Source: an uncultured Flaviramulus sp. | Lineage (GTDB): Bacteria; Bacteroidota; Bacteroidia; Flavobacteriales; Flavobacteriaceae | DNA length: 64,000 bases | Direction: 5' to 3' | Assembly: GCA_947501105.1 (NCBI GenBank) | Contig: CANMUP010000006.1 | Span: forward strand, 96,214-160,213 | Shown here: piece by piece, positions 17,893 through 26,994 of the stretch | Position numbering within the stretch: the first letter of the stretch is position 1 | How the letters are laid out: each line of letters starts with the position of its first letter | Position numbers and translations under genes: made by a program | Notes under the pieces: generated by a model | Seen by the model: only the letters and a program-made list of their open reading frames with translations | Told to the model about the DNA's origin: nothing | The model's database searches: none

Positions 17893-18708
17893 TTATTCTT
17901 TAGTAAAAGCTTCCATAACTGCATCGCTAACACCCATATTACTAAAGCCTCCGTCGTGGAATAGGTTTTGCAAAGTAACACGCTTTGTTAAATCGCTAAA
18001 TAAAGATACTGTATAGTTTGCGCAATCTGAAGCCGTGGCGTTACCTAGTGGCGACATTTTATCTGCGTAAGCTATAAATCCATCAAACCCTTTTACACCA
18101 CTACCAGCTGTAGTTGGCGTTGGAGATTGCGAAATGGTATTAACACGCACTTTTTTATCGCGCCCAAAAAAGTAACCAAAACTACGTGCTACACTTTCTA
18201 AATATGCTTTATTATCGGCCATATCATTATAATCTGGAAACACACGTTGTGCTGCCATATAAGTTAAAGCTACAATACTCCCCCACTCATTCATAGCATC
18301 AGCTTTATAAAGGATTTGCATCACTTTATGAAAAGACATTGCAGAAACATCGGTTCCTTTTTGTGTCCATGCATAATTTTGATCTGTATAATGTTTTCCT
18401 TTTCTAACATTTATTGACATGCCTATAGAGTGTAAAACAAAATCTATTTTGCCTCCAAGAATTTCCATAGACTGCGTTACCAAATTTTGTAAATCTTCTT
18501 CAGATGTGGCATCTGCAGGAATAATTTGAGAACCCGTTTTTTCGGCTAACTCATTAATTTGCCCCATACGCATTGCTACTGGCGCATTGGTTAATACAAA
18601 TTGCCCGCCTTCTTCATGAACTCGTTCTGCGGTTTTCCATGCAATTGAGTTAGAATCTAATGCTCCAAAAATGATTCCCTTTTTTCCTTTTAATAAATTA
18701 TATGACAT
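17893..18708 (-). CDS. fabI: Enoyl-[acyl-carrier-protein] reductase FabI
   Basis: Reduces enoyl-ACP in the last step of the type II fatty acid elongation cycle, using NAD(P)H. The 271-residue length is normal. Signatures include KGIIFGALDSNSIAW (nucleotide binding), FVLHSIGMS, and the catalytic Tyr-x6-Lys in DYNDMADNKAYLE. It has its own promoter candidate at 18732-18762 and its own terminator, so it is monocistronic. No other fab gene is nearby. Confidence 0.92.
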   Translation of the reverse strand: MSYNLLKGKKGIIFGALDSNSIAWKTAERVHEEGGQFVLTNAPVAMRMGQINELAEKTGSQIIPADATSEEDLQNLVTQSMEILGGKIDFVLHSIGMSINVRKGKHYTDQNYAWTQKGTDVSAMSFHKVMQILYKADAMNEWGSIVALTYMAAQRVFPDYNDMADNKAYLESVARSFGYFFGRDKKVRVNTISQSPTPTTAGSGVKGFDGFIAYADKMSPLGNATASDCANYTVSLFSDLTKRVTLQNLFHDGGFSNMGVSDAVMEAFTKE

Positions 18709-18731
18709 ATGTTGATTGGTTTATTTGTGTT

Positions 18732-18762
18732 CAAAAATACTAATCTTTTAACTTTTTTTCAA
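18732..18762 (-). promoter_or_regulatory. Promoter of fabI
   Basis: Minus-strand TTG (18762-18760), 20-base spacer, then TATTTTTG (18739-18732). This fits the Bacteroidota primary sigma factor pattern TTG-N17-23-TAnnTTTG. The -33 element overlaps the recN stop codon, and the fabI ATG is 23 bases downstream of the -7 element. Confidence 0.6.
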
Positions 18763-20414
18763 TTCAGCAATTCTTTCGCATGGGCAATGGCTGACGATGA
18801 CATTTCTACTCCACCTAACATTTGAGCTATCTCAACTACACGCTCATCATGATTTAATTTAACCAAATTGGTTTCTGTAACATCATTAACATCTTCTTTA
18901 TACACTTTAAAATGAGAGTGACCTTTGGCTGCAATTTGTGGTAAATGCGTAATAGAAAATACCTGCATCGTTTTACTCATTTCTACCATAATATCTCCCA
19001 TTTTGTTTGATATTTCTCCAGAAACTCCAGTATCAATCTCATCAAACATAATAGTTGGTAATTGTATATAATTAGACAATATTGATTTTATAGCTAGCAT
19101 TATTCTTGATAATTCTCCTCCAGAAGCCGCCTTTTTAAGCTCGTTAAAACTTCCTCCTTTGTTAGCTGAAAACAAAAACAACAATTCGTCTTGTCCGTTT
19201 GCAAAGAATTGCTCACTCTTATATAAAACATCCATTTTAAACTGTGCATTTGGCATACCTAAGCTTGCCAAAATAGTTTCTAATTGCTCCTTTAACTGTG
19301 GAATAACTTCAGAACGCTTTTTATTAATTTCCTTTGAAATATTTTTAAGTTGATTAGTTTTAGATTTTATTTCAGATTGTTTTTTATTAATAGTAATATC
19401 TAAATTTTGAGTAACTGCAACTTTTTCTTCTAATTCGTTTTTAATTTTTACTAATTCTGAAACATCACTAGCAACATGCTTTTGCATTAAACTATGCAAT
19501 GCTTTTAGTTTTGAATTTACTACTTCTAGCCTATTTGGATCTGCTTCAAGATTGTCTTGTAATATGTCAATTTCACTAAAAACATCGTCTAAATCTATTA
19601 AACTGCTATTAACTCTATTGAATAAATCTTCGTATTTTGAAGAGAATCCAGCGATGTTTTGAAGGTTGTTTTTTATACTAGTAAGTGTTGACAAAATGCC
19701 TATTTGCTCATCATTTAATAATTGATAGGATTCAGAAAGTTTTTCTTTTATACCTTCAATATTATTTAACGTTTCGTATTCTTCTTCAAGGGTTTGCTGT
19801 TCGCCTTCAATTAAATTAGCTTCAACTAACTCATTCAATAGAAATGAATTATAATCATGTTCTTTAATAGCCTCTACTTGAAAATTATGCAATTCTTGTA
19901 ATTCCTTTTCTAGCTTTTTATATGCTTTCAACTCTATAGTATAGCTTTGTAATAATTCATCATTATTAGCCAAAGCATCTATTACCTGAAACTGAAAATC
20001 GTTACTTGTTAATTGTAGAGTTTGATGTTGCGAATGAATATCAATTAATTGTTCTCCTAAAAGCTGTAAACTACTAAGGTTTACTGGCGAATCGTTTACA
20101 AATGCTCTAGACTTTCCTGAAGGCAAAATTTCTCGCCGTATAATAGTTTGTGTTTCATAATCAAAATCTTCAGCCTCAAAAAGTAATTCTAAATTATAGC
20201 TTGAAACATCAAAAATGGCTTCAATAATACATTTCTGAGTTGCATCTTTTAAACTGCTTAAATCTGCTCGCTTACCAAGTATTAAAGATAATCCGCCTAA
20301 TAAAATGGATTTTCCAGCACCAGTTTCGCCTGTAATAATAGATAAGCCTCCATTAAAATCGACTTGAAGGTTATCAATTAAAGCGTAGTTTTTTATTGAA
20401 AGTGAGGTTAACAA
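18759..20414 (-). CDS. recN: DNA repair protein RecN
   Basis: An SMC-like ATPase of 551 residues acting in double-strand break repair. Walker A is GETGAGKS at 29-36, the central half is a long coiled coil (about 150-370), and the C-terminal lobe has the ABC signature ASGGELSR, then IMFDEIDTGVSGE (Walker B) and the D-loop region. TLQLTSNDFQ and HSQHQTL are typical RecN segments. Downstream, fabI has a separate promoter. The recN gene is followed at close distance upstream by DUF4835 and coaBC on the same strand. Confidence 0.93.
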   Translation of the reverse strand: MLTSLSIKNYALIDNLQVDFNGGLSIITGETGAGKSILLGGLSLILGKRADLSSLKDATQKCIIEAIFDVSSYNLELLFEAEDFDYETQTIIRREILPSGKSRAFVNDSPVNLSSLQLLGEQLIDIHSQHQTLQLTSNDFQFQVIDALANNDELLQSYTIELKAYKKLEKELQELHNFQVEAIKEHDYNSFLLNELVEANLIEGEQQTLEEEYETLNNIEGIKEKLSESYQLLNDEQIGILSTLTSIKNNLQNIAGFSSKYEDLFNRVNSSLIDLDDVFSEIDILQDNLEADPNRLEVVNSKLKALHSLMQKHVASDVSELVKIKNELEEKVAVTQNLDITINKKQSEIKSKTNQLKNISKEINKKRSEVIPQLKEQLETILASLGMPNAQFKMDVLYKSEQFFANGQDELLFLFSANKGGSFNELKKAASGGELSRIMLAIKSILSNYIQLPTIMFDEIDTGVSGEISNKMGDIMVEMSKTMQVFSITHLPQIAAKGHSHFKVYKEDVNDVTETNLVKLNHDERVVEIAQMLGGVEMSSSAIAHAKELLN

Positions 20415-20480
20415 TGGTGTTAGATGATTATAAATTATGAAAATAAAGATAGTAAATGTCTTTTACTTGAGTGGTGACAT

Positions 20481-21371
20481 TTAAAATTTAATATTCCTCC
20501 ATTTACTAGATTGTGTAGGAGCAATTTTTTGAAGCATATCTTTAAGACTAGAAATATTCACATTAGGTCCGTCTGAGAAAACTTGTTCAATTTCATCTGC
20601 TTTAGCATCAAAAAAAGTACGCAATAAAAAAGAGTTTGGTCTTCGACTGTTCATGGCTTTAAACTGCATTAAAGCATCAGCAATCTGCTCTTTCCCTTCT
20701 TTTGCTTTTTCGCTCATAATATCCAACCCTTCAATATGGTAATCATACATGACGTTTCTATACTCTTTAAAAGTTGGAGATAATACATTATCAATTAACG
20801 CAAATCTGCTTTGCAAACCATCTTCTACTTTCCAACCTTTAAAATTTTCTTGCTGAGAATAATTAGTAATAGTTTGCGCTTGAGCATAATAAGAATCGCC
20901 TCCTTTTTCTGAAAAAGAATCGGCATCTAGTGCCAAAATCATATAAATATGAAATGTTAATACCGATACTAAATTAGATTCGAATTGATTAGGATTGAAA
21001 ATTAAATTTTGAAACTCTAAATATCTGAATGCAAAATCCTTATCATTAAAACTATAAATTGGTGTGCTATATGAAGATCCAAAAACTGGTCGTGATGATT
21101 GCACTTGTAAAGTCCCTTGAAAAGCTTCTCCACTAAAATCGGTAATACTAATTACCATACTACAATTAATACGCTCTTGATTAGTAAAAGTTTTATTAGT
21201 CCATTTAGTATTATTAACAAATTCGTTTAGCTGATTTTCTAAGGTTTTAAAAATTTGCAAATTTTCATTACCCGTTTGTAATGCATTAACAACAACACTA
21301 CAGTTTAGCTCTTGCGAAAAGCTTTTAACACCAAAGCATACTAGTAAAATTAATATGATATTACGCATCAA
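20481..21371 (-). CDS. DUF4835 family secreted protein
   Basis: A 296-residue protein with an N-terminal signal peptide (about 1-20, ending in SFSQE). The body matches the Bacteroidota family DUF4835 (PF16119): QELNCSVVVN near the mature start, INCSMVISI, and a C-terminal segment with RTFFDAKADEI. Location is probably periplasmic or outer-membrane associated. The function is unknown, but the gene is constantly placed between coaBC and recN in this group, so a housekeeping envelope role is likely. It overlaps coaBC by 11 bases. Confidence 0.75.
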   Translation of the reverse strand: MMRNIILILLVCFGVKSFSQELNCSVVVNALQTGNENLQIFKTLENQLNEFVNNTKWTNKTFTNQERINCSMVISITDFSGEAFQGTLQVQSSRPVFGSSYSTPIYSFNDKDFAFRYLEFQNLIFNPNQFESNLVSVLTFHIYMILALDADSFSEKGGDSYYAQAQTITNYSQQENFKGWKVEDGLQSRFALIDNVLSPTFKEYRNVMYDYHIEGLDIMSEKAKEGKEQIADALMQFKAMNSRRPNSFLLRTFFDAKADEIEQVFSDGPNVNISSLKDMLQKIAPTQSSKWRNIKF

Positions 21372-22572
21372 TTTGTTTTATAATTTCGTTTAATAAATCT
21401 TTAGCAACATCTGCTTTAGACTTTAATTGAAATTCGGTTATTGTTTCATTATCATCAATAAAAGTAACTTTATTGGTTTCGCTTTTAAAACCGGCACCTT
21501 TATCGTTTAACGAATTTAAAACAATTAAATTTAAATTCTTTCTTTTCAGTTTTCCTTTTGCATTTTCAAGCTCGTTGTTAGTTTCTAATGCAAAACCTAC
21601 TAAATATTGTTGTTTTTTAATTTGCCCTAAAGACTCCAAAATATCTTTAGTTTTAGTCAACTCTATGCTTAACGTAGAACTTGCCTTTTTTATTTTTTGA
21701 GAAGCAATTTCTTTAGATTTAAAATCTGCAACAGCTGCAGAAAGTATAGCAACATCAACATCTGCAAAATGGTTATGAGTAGCATCATACATATCTTGCG
21801 CGCTAACTACTGATACAACTTTAATCAATGAATGATTTACTTTTTGATGTGTTGGCCCCGTAATTAAAACAACCTGAGCACCAAGATTAGCTGATGCCTT
21901 AGCAATTTCGAATCCCATTTTACCACTTGAATGGTTTCCAATAAAACGAACAGGGTCGATAGCCTCGTAAGTTGGTCCTGCAGTAATTAATATTTTCTTT
22001 CCGCGAAGCGGCAGTTTATCTAAAATATCACTTTCAACAAAAGCAATAATATCTTCGGGTTCAGCCATTCTTCCTTCACCAACTAAACCACTTGCTAATT
22101 CGCCACTTGTTGCAGGAATCATTATGTTCCCAAAAGCATTAAGCTTTTCAAAAGATTTTAGTGTAGATGGATGCTTATACATATCTAAATCCATTGCTGG
22201 GGCAAAATATACTGGGCACTTCGCTGATAAATAAGTGGCTAAAAGTAAGTTGTCACAAACACCATTTGCCATTTTAGACAAAGTGTTTGCTGTTGCTGGA
22301 GCAATAATAAAAATATCAGCCCAAAGCCCTAAATCTACATGGTTATTCCATACAGCATTATCATCTTCTTCATTTGTGAATGATGAATGCACTGGGTTTT
22401 TTGAAAGTGTGGATAAGGTTAGCGGTGTAATAAAATCTTTTGCAGATGGCGTCATTACAACTTTTACGTTTGCGCCCGATTTTACAAATAACCTTACTAA
22501 TGAAGCCGTTTTATAAGCGGCAATACCACCACTAATTCCTAATAGTATGTTCTTGCCGCTTAGAATACTCAT
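21361..22572 (-). CDS. coaBC: Bifunctional phosphopantothenoylcysteine synthetase/decarboxylase
   Basis: Two steps of coenzyme A synthesis in one 403-residue protein. The N-terminal CoaC flavoprotein domain shows GISGGIAAYK, the catalytic histidine in NNHVDLGLWAD and the PAMDLDMY clamp. The C-terminal CoaB domain begins near ITAGPTYEAIDPVRFIGN, with NHSSGKMG, and ends with the KxKKK-type loop (around VGFALETN and KRKNLNLIVLN). It lies seven bases after the omega-like gene and overlaps DUF4835. Confidence 0.93.
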   Translation of the reverse strand: MSILSGKNILLGISGGIAAYKTASLVRLFVKSGANVKVVMTPSAKDFITPLTLSTLSKNPVHSSFTNEEDDNAVWNNHVDLGLWADIFIIAPATANTLSKMANGVCDNLLLATYLSAKCPVYFAPAMDLDMYKHPSTLKSFEKLNAFGNIMIPATSGELASGLVGEGRMAEPEDIIAFVESDILDKLPLRGKKILITAGPTYEAIDPVRFIGNHSSGKMGFEIAKASANLGAQVVLITGPTHQKVNHSLIKVVSVVSAQDMYDATHNHFADVDVAILSAAVADFKSKEIASQKIKKASSTLSIELTKTKDILESLGQIKKQQYLVGFALETNNELENAKGKLKRKNLNLIVLNSLNDKGAGFKSETNKVTFIDDNETITEFQLKSKADVAKDLLNEIIKQIDA

Positions 22573-22579
22573 AATAATT

Positions 22580-22915
22580 TTATTCCTGAGAATCTTCTTC
22601 TGTATTTCTGTGATAAATTTTATCTGTTAACCATTCTTGAACTGCTAATGCATGTGGTTTTGGCAACTTCTCATAAAATTTAGAAACCTCAATTTGCTCT
22701 TTATTTTCAAAAATTTCTTCAAGACTATCATTGTAAGTAGCAAATTCTTCTAACTTATCAATAAGTTCTTTTTTTATTTCTGAATTAATTTGTTCAGCGC
22801 GTCTTGCAATGATAGAAATTGACTCATAGATGTTTTCTGTTGGCTCATCTATTTGATTTCTATCATAAGTTACGGTATTAACCGGAGCGTTGGTTTTTTT
22901 TAAATCCATTGACAT
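22580..22915 (-). CDS. RNA polymerase omega-like subunit (RpoZ family)
   Basis: A 111-residue protein matching the Bacteroidota version of the omega subunit: TVTYDRNQID near the start, then ENIYESISIIARRAEQI, the helix that contacts the beta-prime subunit, and a C-terminal LPKPHALAVQEWL segment peculiar to this phylum. It would help assemble RNA polymerase. It sits between bamD and coaBC with gaps of 2 and 7 bases, an arrangement I recall as common in Flavobacteriaceae. Confidence 0.8.
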   Translation of the reverse strand: MSMDLKKTNAPVNTVTYDRNQIDEPTENIYESISIIARRAEQINSEIKKELIDKLEEFATYNDSLEEIFENKEQIEVSKFYEKLPKPHALAVQEWLTDKIYHRNTEEDSQE

Positions 22916-22917
22916 AA

Positions 22918-23733
22918 TTATTTGACTTTTTGTGCTATAGTTTTTAATGTTTCATCAATCTCTAAAGCCATATTATCAATAGTTTCAATATGCTTTGAGT
23001 TTGTGTATTTCTTTTTGAATGCTTCGTAGTATTCTTTTGCGGTTTTTAGTCTATCTTGCTTTTTATATTCTACACTATTTATACCTAGTTTATAAGCAGA
23101 ATCAAATCTGTAAAACAAAGCATCTTCTCGTAATGTAGATCCTGGAAAATCGAAAATAAAATTATCAAACGATTTTATAGCAGCCTCAAGCTCAGTAGAT
23201 GTAAATGCTATCTTATTATATTGCTTTGCAATTTCAAAGGCCTTTTTTTCTAACTTAAAATCTAATTCTTTAACTAGCTTGTTAGCTTCAGTACTATATT
23301 CAGATTCTGAAAATAAATTAATAAAAGCTTGAAGTTTTTCAATAGCCTCAACAGTCTCCTTTTGATCTTTAGAATAAACTGGTGAAAGCATATAATAACT
23401 TTTAGCACTTAAAAAGGAAGCTTCTTCTAACTTTTCACTTTTAGGATAACTCGATGCAAAACGCTCAAACTGATAGCCAGCAACATAATAGTCCCTCATT
23501 TTATAAAATGTATTAGAGTATAAATACATTAGCTTTTCGGCTTGAGGCTTTCCTCTATAATTTGGTACAATTTGCGCAAAAAGCTTATTGGCTTTTGAGT
23601 ATTTACCTTCGTTATATAAGTCTTCTCCCATTTTAAATTTAGGAGCTATCTCTTCGTTTTTTAAAACTTTTTGATACTCGCTGCAAGAGCTTAAAATTGT
23701 TAGCGTAATTGTAATGTAAAAAAACTTCTTCAT
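22918..23733 (-). CDS. bamD: Outer membrane assembly lipoprotein BamD
   Basis: The start at 23733 gives a clean lipoprotein signal (MKKFFYITITLTILSSC); an in-frame ATG at 23754 would add seven residues. The mature protein consists of TPR-like helices, including LYNEGKYSKANKLFAQI and LMYLYSNTFYKMRDYYVAGYQFERF, typical of BamD. It forms part of the Bam complex that inserts beta-barrel proteins. It heads the run bamD, rpoZ-like, coaBC, DUF4835. Confidence 0.88.
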   Translation of the reverse strand: MKKFFYITITLTILSSCSEYQKVLKNEEIAPKFKMGEDLYNEGKYSKANKLFAQIVPNYRGKPQAEKLMYLYSNTFYKMRDYYVAGYQFERFASSYPKSEKLEEASFLSAKSYYMLSPVYSKDQKETVEAIEKLQAFINLFSESEYSTEANKLVKELDFKLEKKAFEIAKQYNKIAFTSTELEAAIKSFDNFIFDFPGSTLREDALFYRFDSAYKLGINSVEYKKQDRLKTAKEYYEAFKKKYTNSKHIETIDNMALEIDETLKTIAQKVK

Positions 23734-23848
23734 AGATTTTAAAACAGAATGCAAAATTAAGTTATTATTATGGATTTTAAAAATATAATTTCTCTGCTAA
23801 AATAAATGTTGAATTGCAGTAATGGTAAGGTTTAAGTAATATTTAACA

Positions 23849-24730
23849 TTACTTGAAGTCTTTTACAAATGCTGCTATTTTTTCTTTCAACGGATTTGAT
23901 GCTGGAACTAATGGTAATCTAACTGTATCTTGACACAAGTTTATGGCTTCAAAAACGGCCTTTATTCCTGCTGGATTATTTTCCTCAAAAATATAGCTAA
24001 CAATATCCATTAGCTTAAAGTGAATATCGTATGATGCTTTTGCATTTCCATTTAAACCTAAACGTATCATTTCTGAAAAAGTCTTAGGGAATGCTTGCCC
24101 AATAACGGAAATTACTCCTGCTCCTCCTGCTAAAACAACGCTAAGTGCTAAATCGTCATCTCCTGAAATAATCAAAAAATCTTCTGGTTTATCTTTTAGC
24201 AATTGCAGGTATTGAGCAACATTATTCCCTGCTTCTTTAACGGCTATTATATTTTTAAAATCGTTAGCCAATCGTAAAGTGGTTTCAGACTCCATGTTTT
24301 TAGATGTTCTCCCAGGAACATTATATAAAATAACATCTGTTGTACATGACTCAGCAATAGCCTTAAAATGTTGATATATGCCTTCTTGTGTAGGTTTACT
24401 ATAATATGGAGAAACCGATAAAATGGCATCAATATTACTTAAATTTGTCTCTTTTATTTCTTCAATAACAGCAACAGTATTGTTGCCACCAATACCTAAA
24501 ACCATAGGTACTCTACCGTTATTAGCTTGAGAAATCGTTTGAACTACAGCCTGTTTTTCTTGCTTGGTAATGGTAACACTTTCGCCAGTAGTACCACAAA
24601 TAACAAGATAATCCGTGCCATTTTCAATATTGAAATTAACAATGTTTGTTAAGGCTTCATGATCTATACTTAAATCAGATTTAAATGGTGTAACCAATGC
24701 AACTCCAGTACCTATAAACTTACTGCTCAT
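23849..24730 (-). CDS. dapA: 4-hydroxy-tetrahydrodipicolinate synthase
   Basis: Condenses pyruvate and aspartate semialdehyde in lysine and diaminopimelate synthesis. The 293-residue TIM barrel has GTTGE (46-50), Tyr136 (LYNVPGRT) and the Schiff-base lysine Lys165 (IIAVKEAG). It overlaps the DUF6913 gene by four bases. It supplies diaminopimelate for peptidoglycan together with dapF at 43764. Confidence 0.93.
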   Translation of the reverse strand: MSSKFIGTGVALVTPFKSDLSIDHEALTNIVNFNIENGTDYLVICGTTGESVTITKQEKQAVVQTISQANNGRVPMVLGIGGNNTVAVIEEIKETNLSNIDAILSVSPYYSKPTQEGIYQHFKAIAESCTTDVILYNVPGRTSKNMESETTLRLANDFKNIIAVKEAGNNVAQYLQLLKDKPEDFLIISGDDDLALSVVLAGGAGVISVIGQAFPKTFSEMIRLGLNGNAKASYDIHFKLMDIVSYIFEENNPAGIKAVFEAINLCQDTVRLPLVPASNPLKEKIAAFVKDFK

Positions 24731-25251
24731 TTTTTAATTTTATTTAATATGGTTAAGTATTTATGCAGCTCAGCTCTAAATACGTTGAATTCTTTTAAAC
24801 TAGTTTTTATTATTAAATCGTTTAAGCGCGCATCAGTTTGCAAAATGCCAATTTTAAACTTTGCTTTAGATGTTGCAGTTAACAATTTTAACTCCAGCTC
24901 ATCTTTTGTATAATAACTAATCAAGGCATCAAAGCTCGTATTTAAAAACGACTGCAATTCAATATTTTTAACAGCTCCATTCCAACCAAAGTCTTTAGGG
25001 TTAAAACATTCATCCCAAGTACTTAAGTTGTCTTTTTTGTTAGTTGAAAATGCTATAATTTTAAGTCTATTTGGCCTTACATTAATATCAACAGCTAAAG
25101 TTCTAAACAGCTCAAAATCATCGATTTCGTCAATATTTAAGATAACTCCTAAACTTTCAACCTTATTATCTACAACACTTACTTCGCGTTGTGACAATAA
25201 TTTATTTAGGTGTTTTTTATTAGATTTTTCTTTAAAACCTTTTAAAATCAT
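24727..25251 (-). CDS. DUF6913 family protein
   Basis: A 174-residue cytoplasmic-looking protein with no signal peptide or membrane helix. Segments such as NKKHLNKLLSQR, FNPKDFGWNGAVKN and ISYYTKDELELKLL match a Flavobacteriaceae family (DUF6913) regularly coupled to dapA. The function is unknown. It overlaps dapA by four bases, so co-translation is likely. Its start region is divergent from the nucleotidase gene at 25310. Confidence 0.65.
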   Translation of the reverse strand: MILKGFKEKSNKKHLNKLLSQREVSVVDNKVESLGVILNIDEIDDFELFRTLAVDINVRPNRLKIIAFSTNKKDNLSTWDECFNPKDFGWNGAVKNIELQSFLNTSFDALISYYTKDELELKLLTATSKAKFKIGILQTDARLNDLIIKTSLKEFNVFRAELHKYLTILNKIKK

Positions 25252-25309
25252 TTATCTTTATACTTTTCGCAAAGGTAGGAAAACTACATTCAAAAAAGTT
25301 GGTTATTAT

Positions 25310-26068
25310 ATGAGGTTCACACATTTTATTTTTTTGTTAAATTTTTTTATTTTTTTGGGATGCAAACAAGAAAAGTTGCATCTAACAAAAATTGAAGGAA
25401 AACAAATTCAGATTACTGATAGTTTGTCTCCTAATCCTGAAATTGACTCTTTTATTAAACCTTTTAGAAATCATATTCAAAAAGATTTAGATAGTGTTTT
25501 AGCTTATTCTGTTAATACGTATTCTAAAACTGATGGTGATTTAAATACTGCCATTGGTAATTTTATGGCTGATGCTGTTTATAGTGAAGCAAATCCCATT
25601 TTTAATAGTAGAACTGGTAAAAACATTGATATGGTTTTACTAAATCATGGCGGTATCCGGTCTATTTTATCAAAAGGAAATGTAACTAAAAGAACTGCTT
25701 TCCAGTTAATGCCGTTTGAGAATAGTGTAGTTGTAGTAGCGTTGAAGGGTTCGCAAATTGATAGTATTGTTCATTATTTAAAATCAAGAAAAAGAGCGCA
25801 TCCAATCTCTAAACTTAAGCTTATAGTTGACAAAGATTTTAATGTATCTGAAGCATCAATTAATGGCGAAAGCATAGACAAAAACAAAACCTACCATGTA
25901 GCAACTAACGATTATTTATATAAAGGAGGAAGCAATATGACCTTTTTTAAAAATAATGATAGTTTATACGTTTTAAACTATAAAATAAGAAATGCATTAA
26001 TTGATAAATTCAAAAAATTGGATACTATTAACCCTGTTATTGACGATAGGTTTATTCAAATAAAATAA
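25310..26068 (+). CDS. 5'-nucleotidase C-terminal domain lipoprotein
   Basis: I chose the ATG at 25310 because it gives a lipoprotein signal (MRFTHFIFLL... with lipobox FLGC). An upstream extension to 25028 would run antisense through DUF6913. The 252-residue protein corresponds to the C-terminal substrate-binding half of UshA-type nucleotidases: AIGNFMADAV, NHGGIRS, QLMPFENSVVVV and NDYLYKGGSNM. The catalytic metallophosphatase half is encoded separately by the next gene, eight bases downstream. Together they would hydrolyse nucleotides or related phosphate esters outside the cytoplasm. Confidence 0.88.
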   Translation: MRFTHFIFLLNFFIFLGCKQEKLHLTKIEGKQIQITDSLSPNPEIDSFIKPFRNHIQKDLDSVLAYSVNTYSKTDGDLNTAIGNFMADAVYSEANPIFNSRTGKNIDMVLLNHGGIRSILSKGNVTKRTAFQLMPFENSVVVVALKGSQIDSIVHYLKSRKRAHPISKLKLIVDKDFNVSEASINGESIDKNKTYHVATNDYLYKGGSNMTFFKNNDSLYVLNYKIRNALIDKFKKLDTINPVIDDRFIQIK

Positions 26069-26076
26069 TTCACCTC

Positions 26077-26994
26077 ATGAAACGTAGAAATTTTATACAA
26101 CAAGCTACCGCTGGAACAGCTTTAGTAACACTTGGAGGCTTTGGATTACAGTCTTTTACTTCTTCAATAAAGACGTCAAAAATCACCATATTACACACAA
26201 ACGATGTGCACAGTCATATCGATGCCTTTGGTCCTGAAGACGGCAGAAACGCAAACAAAGGTGGTGTAGCAAGAAGAGCTAGTTTAATAGATAAATTTAG
26301 AAAAGAAAACCCAAATACTTTATTACTTGACGCTGGCGATATTTTTCAAGGAACACCTTACTTTAATTATTATGGTGGTGAACTTGAATTTAAATTAATG
26401 AGCAAACTTAAATATGATGCTGCCACTATTGGTAATCATGATTTTGACAATGGTATTGATGGCCTTTATACCCAATTGCCTTATGCTAAATTTGACTTCA
26501 TATCAGCTAATTATGATTTTTCAAATACTATTATGGATACACATGTAAAGCCCTATAAAGTATTCAAAAAGGGTGATATTAAAATTGGTGTTTTTGGGTT
26601 AGGAATCGAGTTAAAGGGATTAGTTGATTCTTCTATGTTTAAAGAAACTAAATATTTAGACCCTATTGAAGTATCTCAAGATATGACAAGGATTCTTAAA
26701 GAAGAAGAGCAATGTGATTTAATAATTTGCTTATCTCATTTAGGATATAATTACCGAAACAATGAAACTAAAATTAGTGATTTAAGACTTGCTGCTGCAA
26801 CAAAAGATATCGATTTAATTATTGGCGGACATACACATACCTTTTTAAGAAAACCAACCATCGCAAAAAATGTTGAAAACAAAAATGTGCTCGTAAATCA
26901 AGTTGGTTGCTATGGTATTAACCTTGGTAAAATTGATTTCTATTTTGACTCAGATAAAAATAAAGCTGCCGAAGGGACATCAATAATTGTTTAA
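26077..26994 (+). CDS. 5'-nucleotidase metallophosphatase domain, exported
   Basis: A 305-residue protein with a Tat-like signal (KRRNFIQQ followed by a hydrophobic stretch). The metallophosphatase motifs are all present: HTNDVHSHI, LDAGDIFQGTPYF, IGNHDFD and GGHTHTF. This is the N-terminal half of an UshA-type nucleotidase; the C-terminal domain is the preceding gene, so order is reversed relative to the single-chain enzyme. It ends four bases into the convergent YhhN-like gene. Confidence 0.9.
   Translation: MKRRNFIQQATAGTALVTLGGFGLQSFTSSIKTSKITILHTNDVHSHIDAFGPEDGRNANKGGVARRASLIDKFRKENPNTLLLDAGDIFQGTPYFNYYGGELEFKLMSKLKYDAATIGNHDFDNGIDGLYTQLPYAKFDFISANYDFSNTIMDTHVKPYKVFKKGDIKIGVFGLGIELKGLVDSSMFKETKYLDPIEVSQDMTRILKEEEQCDLIICLSHLGYNYRNNETKISDLRLAAATKDIDLIIGGHTHTFLRKPTIAKNVENKNVLVNQVGCYGINLGKIDFYFDSDKNKAAEGTSIIV

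Noticed and set aside
25028..25309. N-terminal extension of the nucleotidase C-domain gene to 25028
   Set aside because: It would run antisense through the DUF6913 gene and bury a perfect lipoprotein signal starting at 25310.
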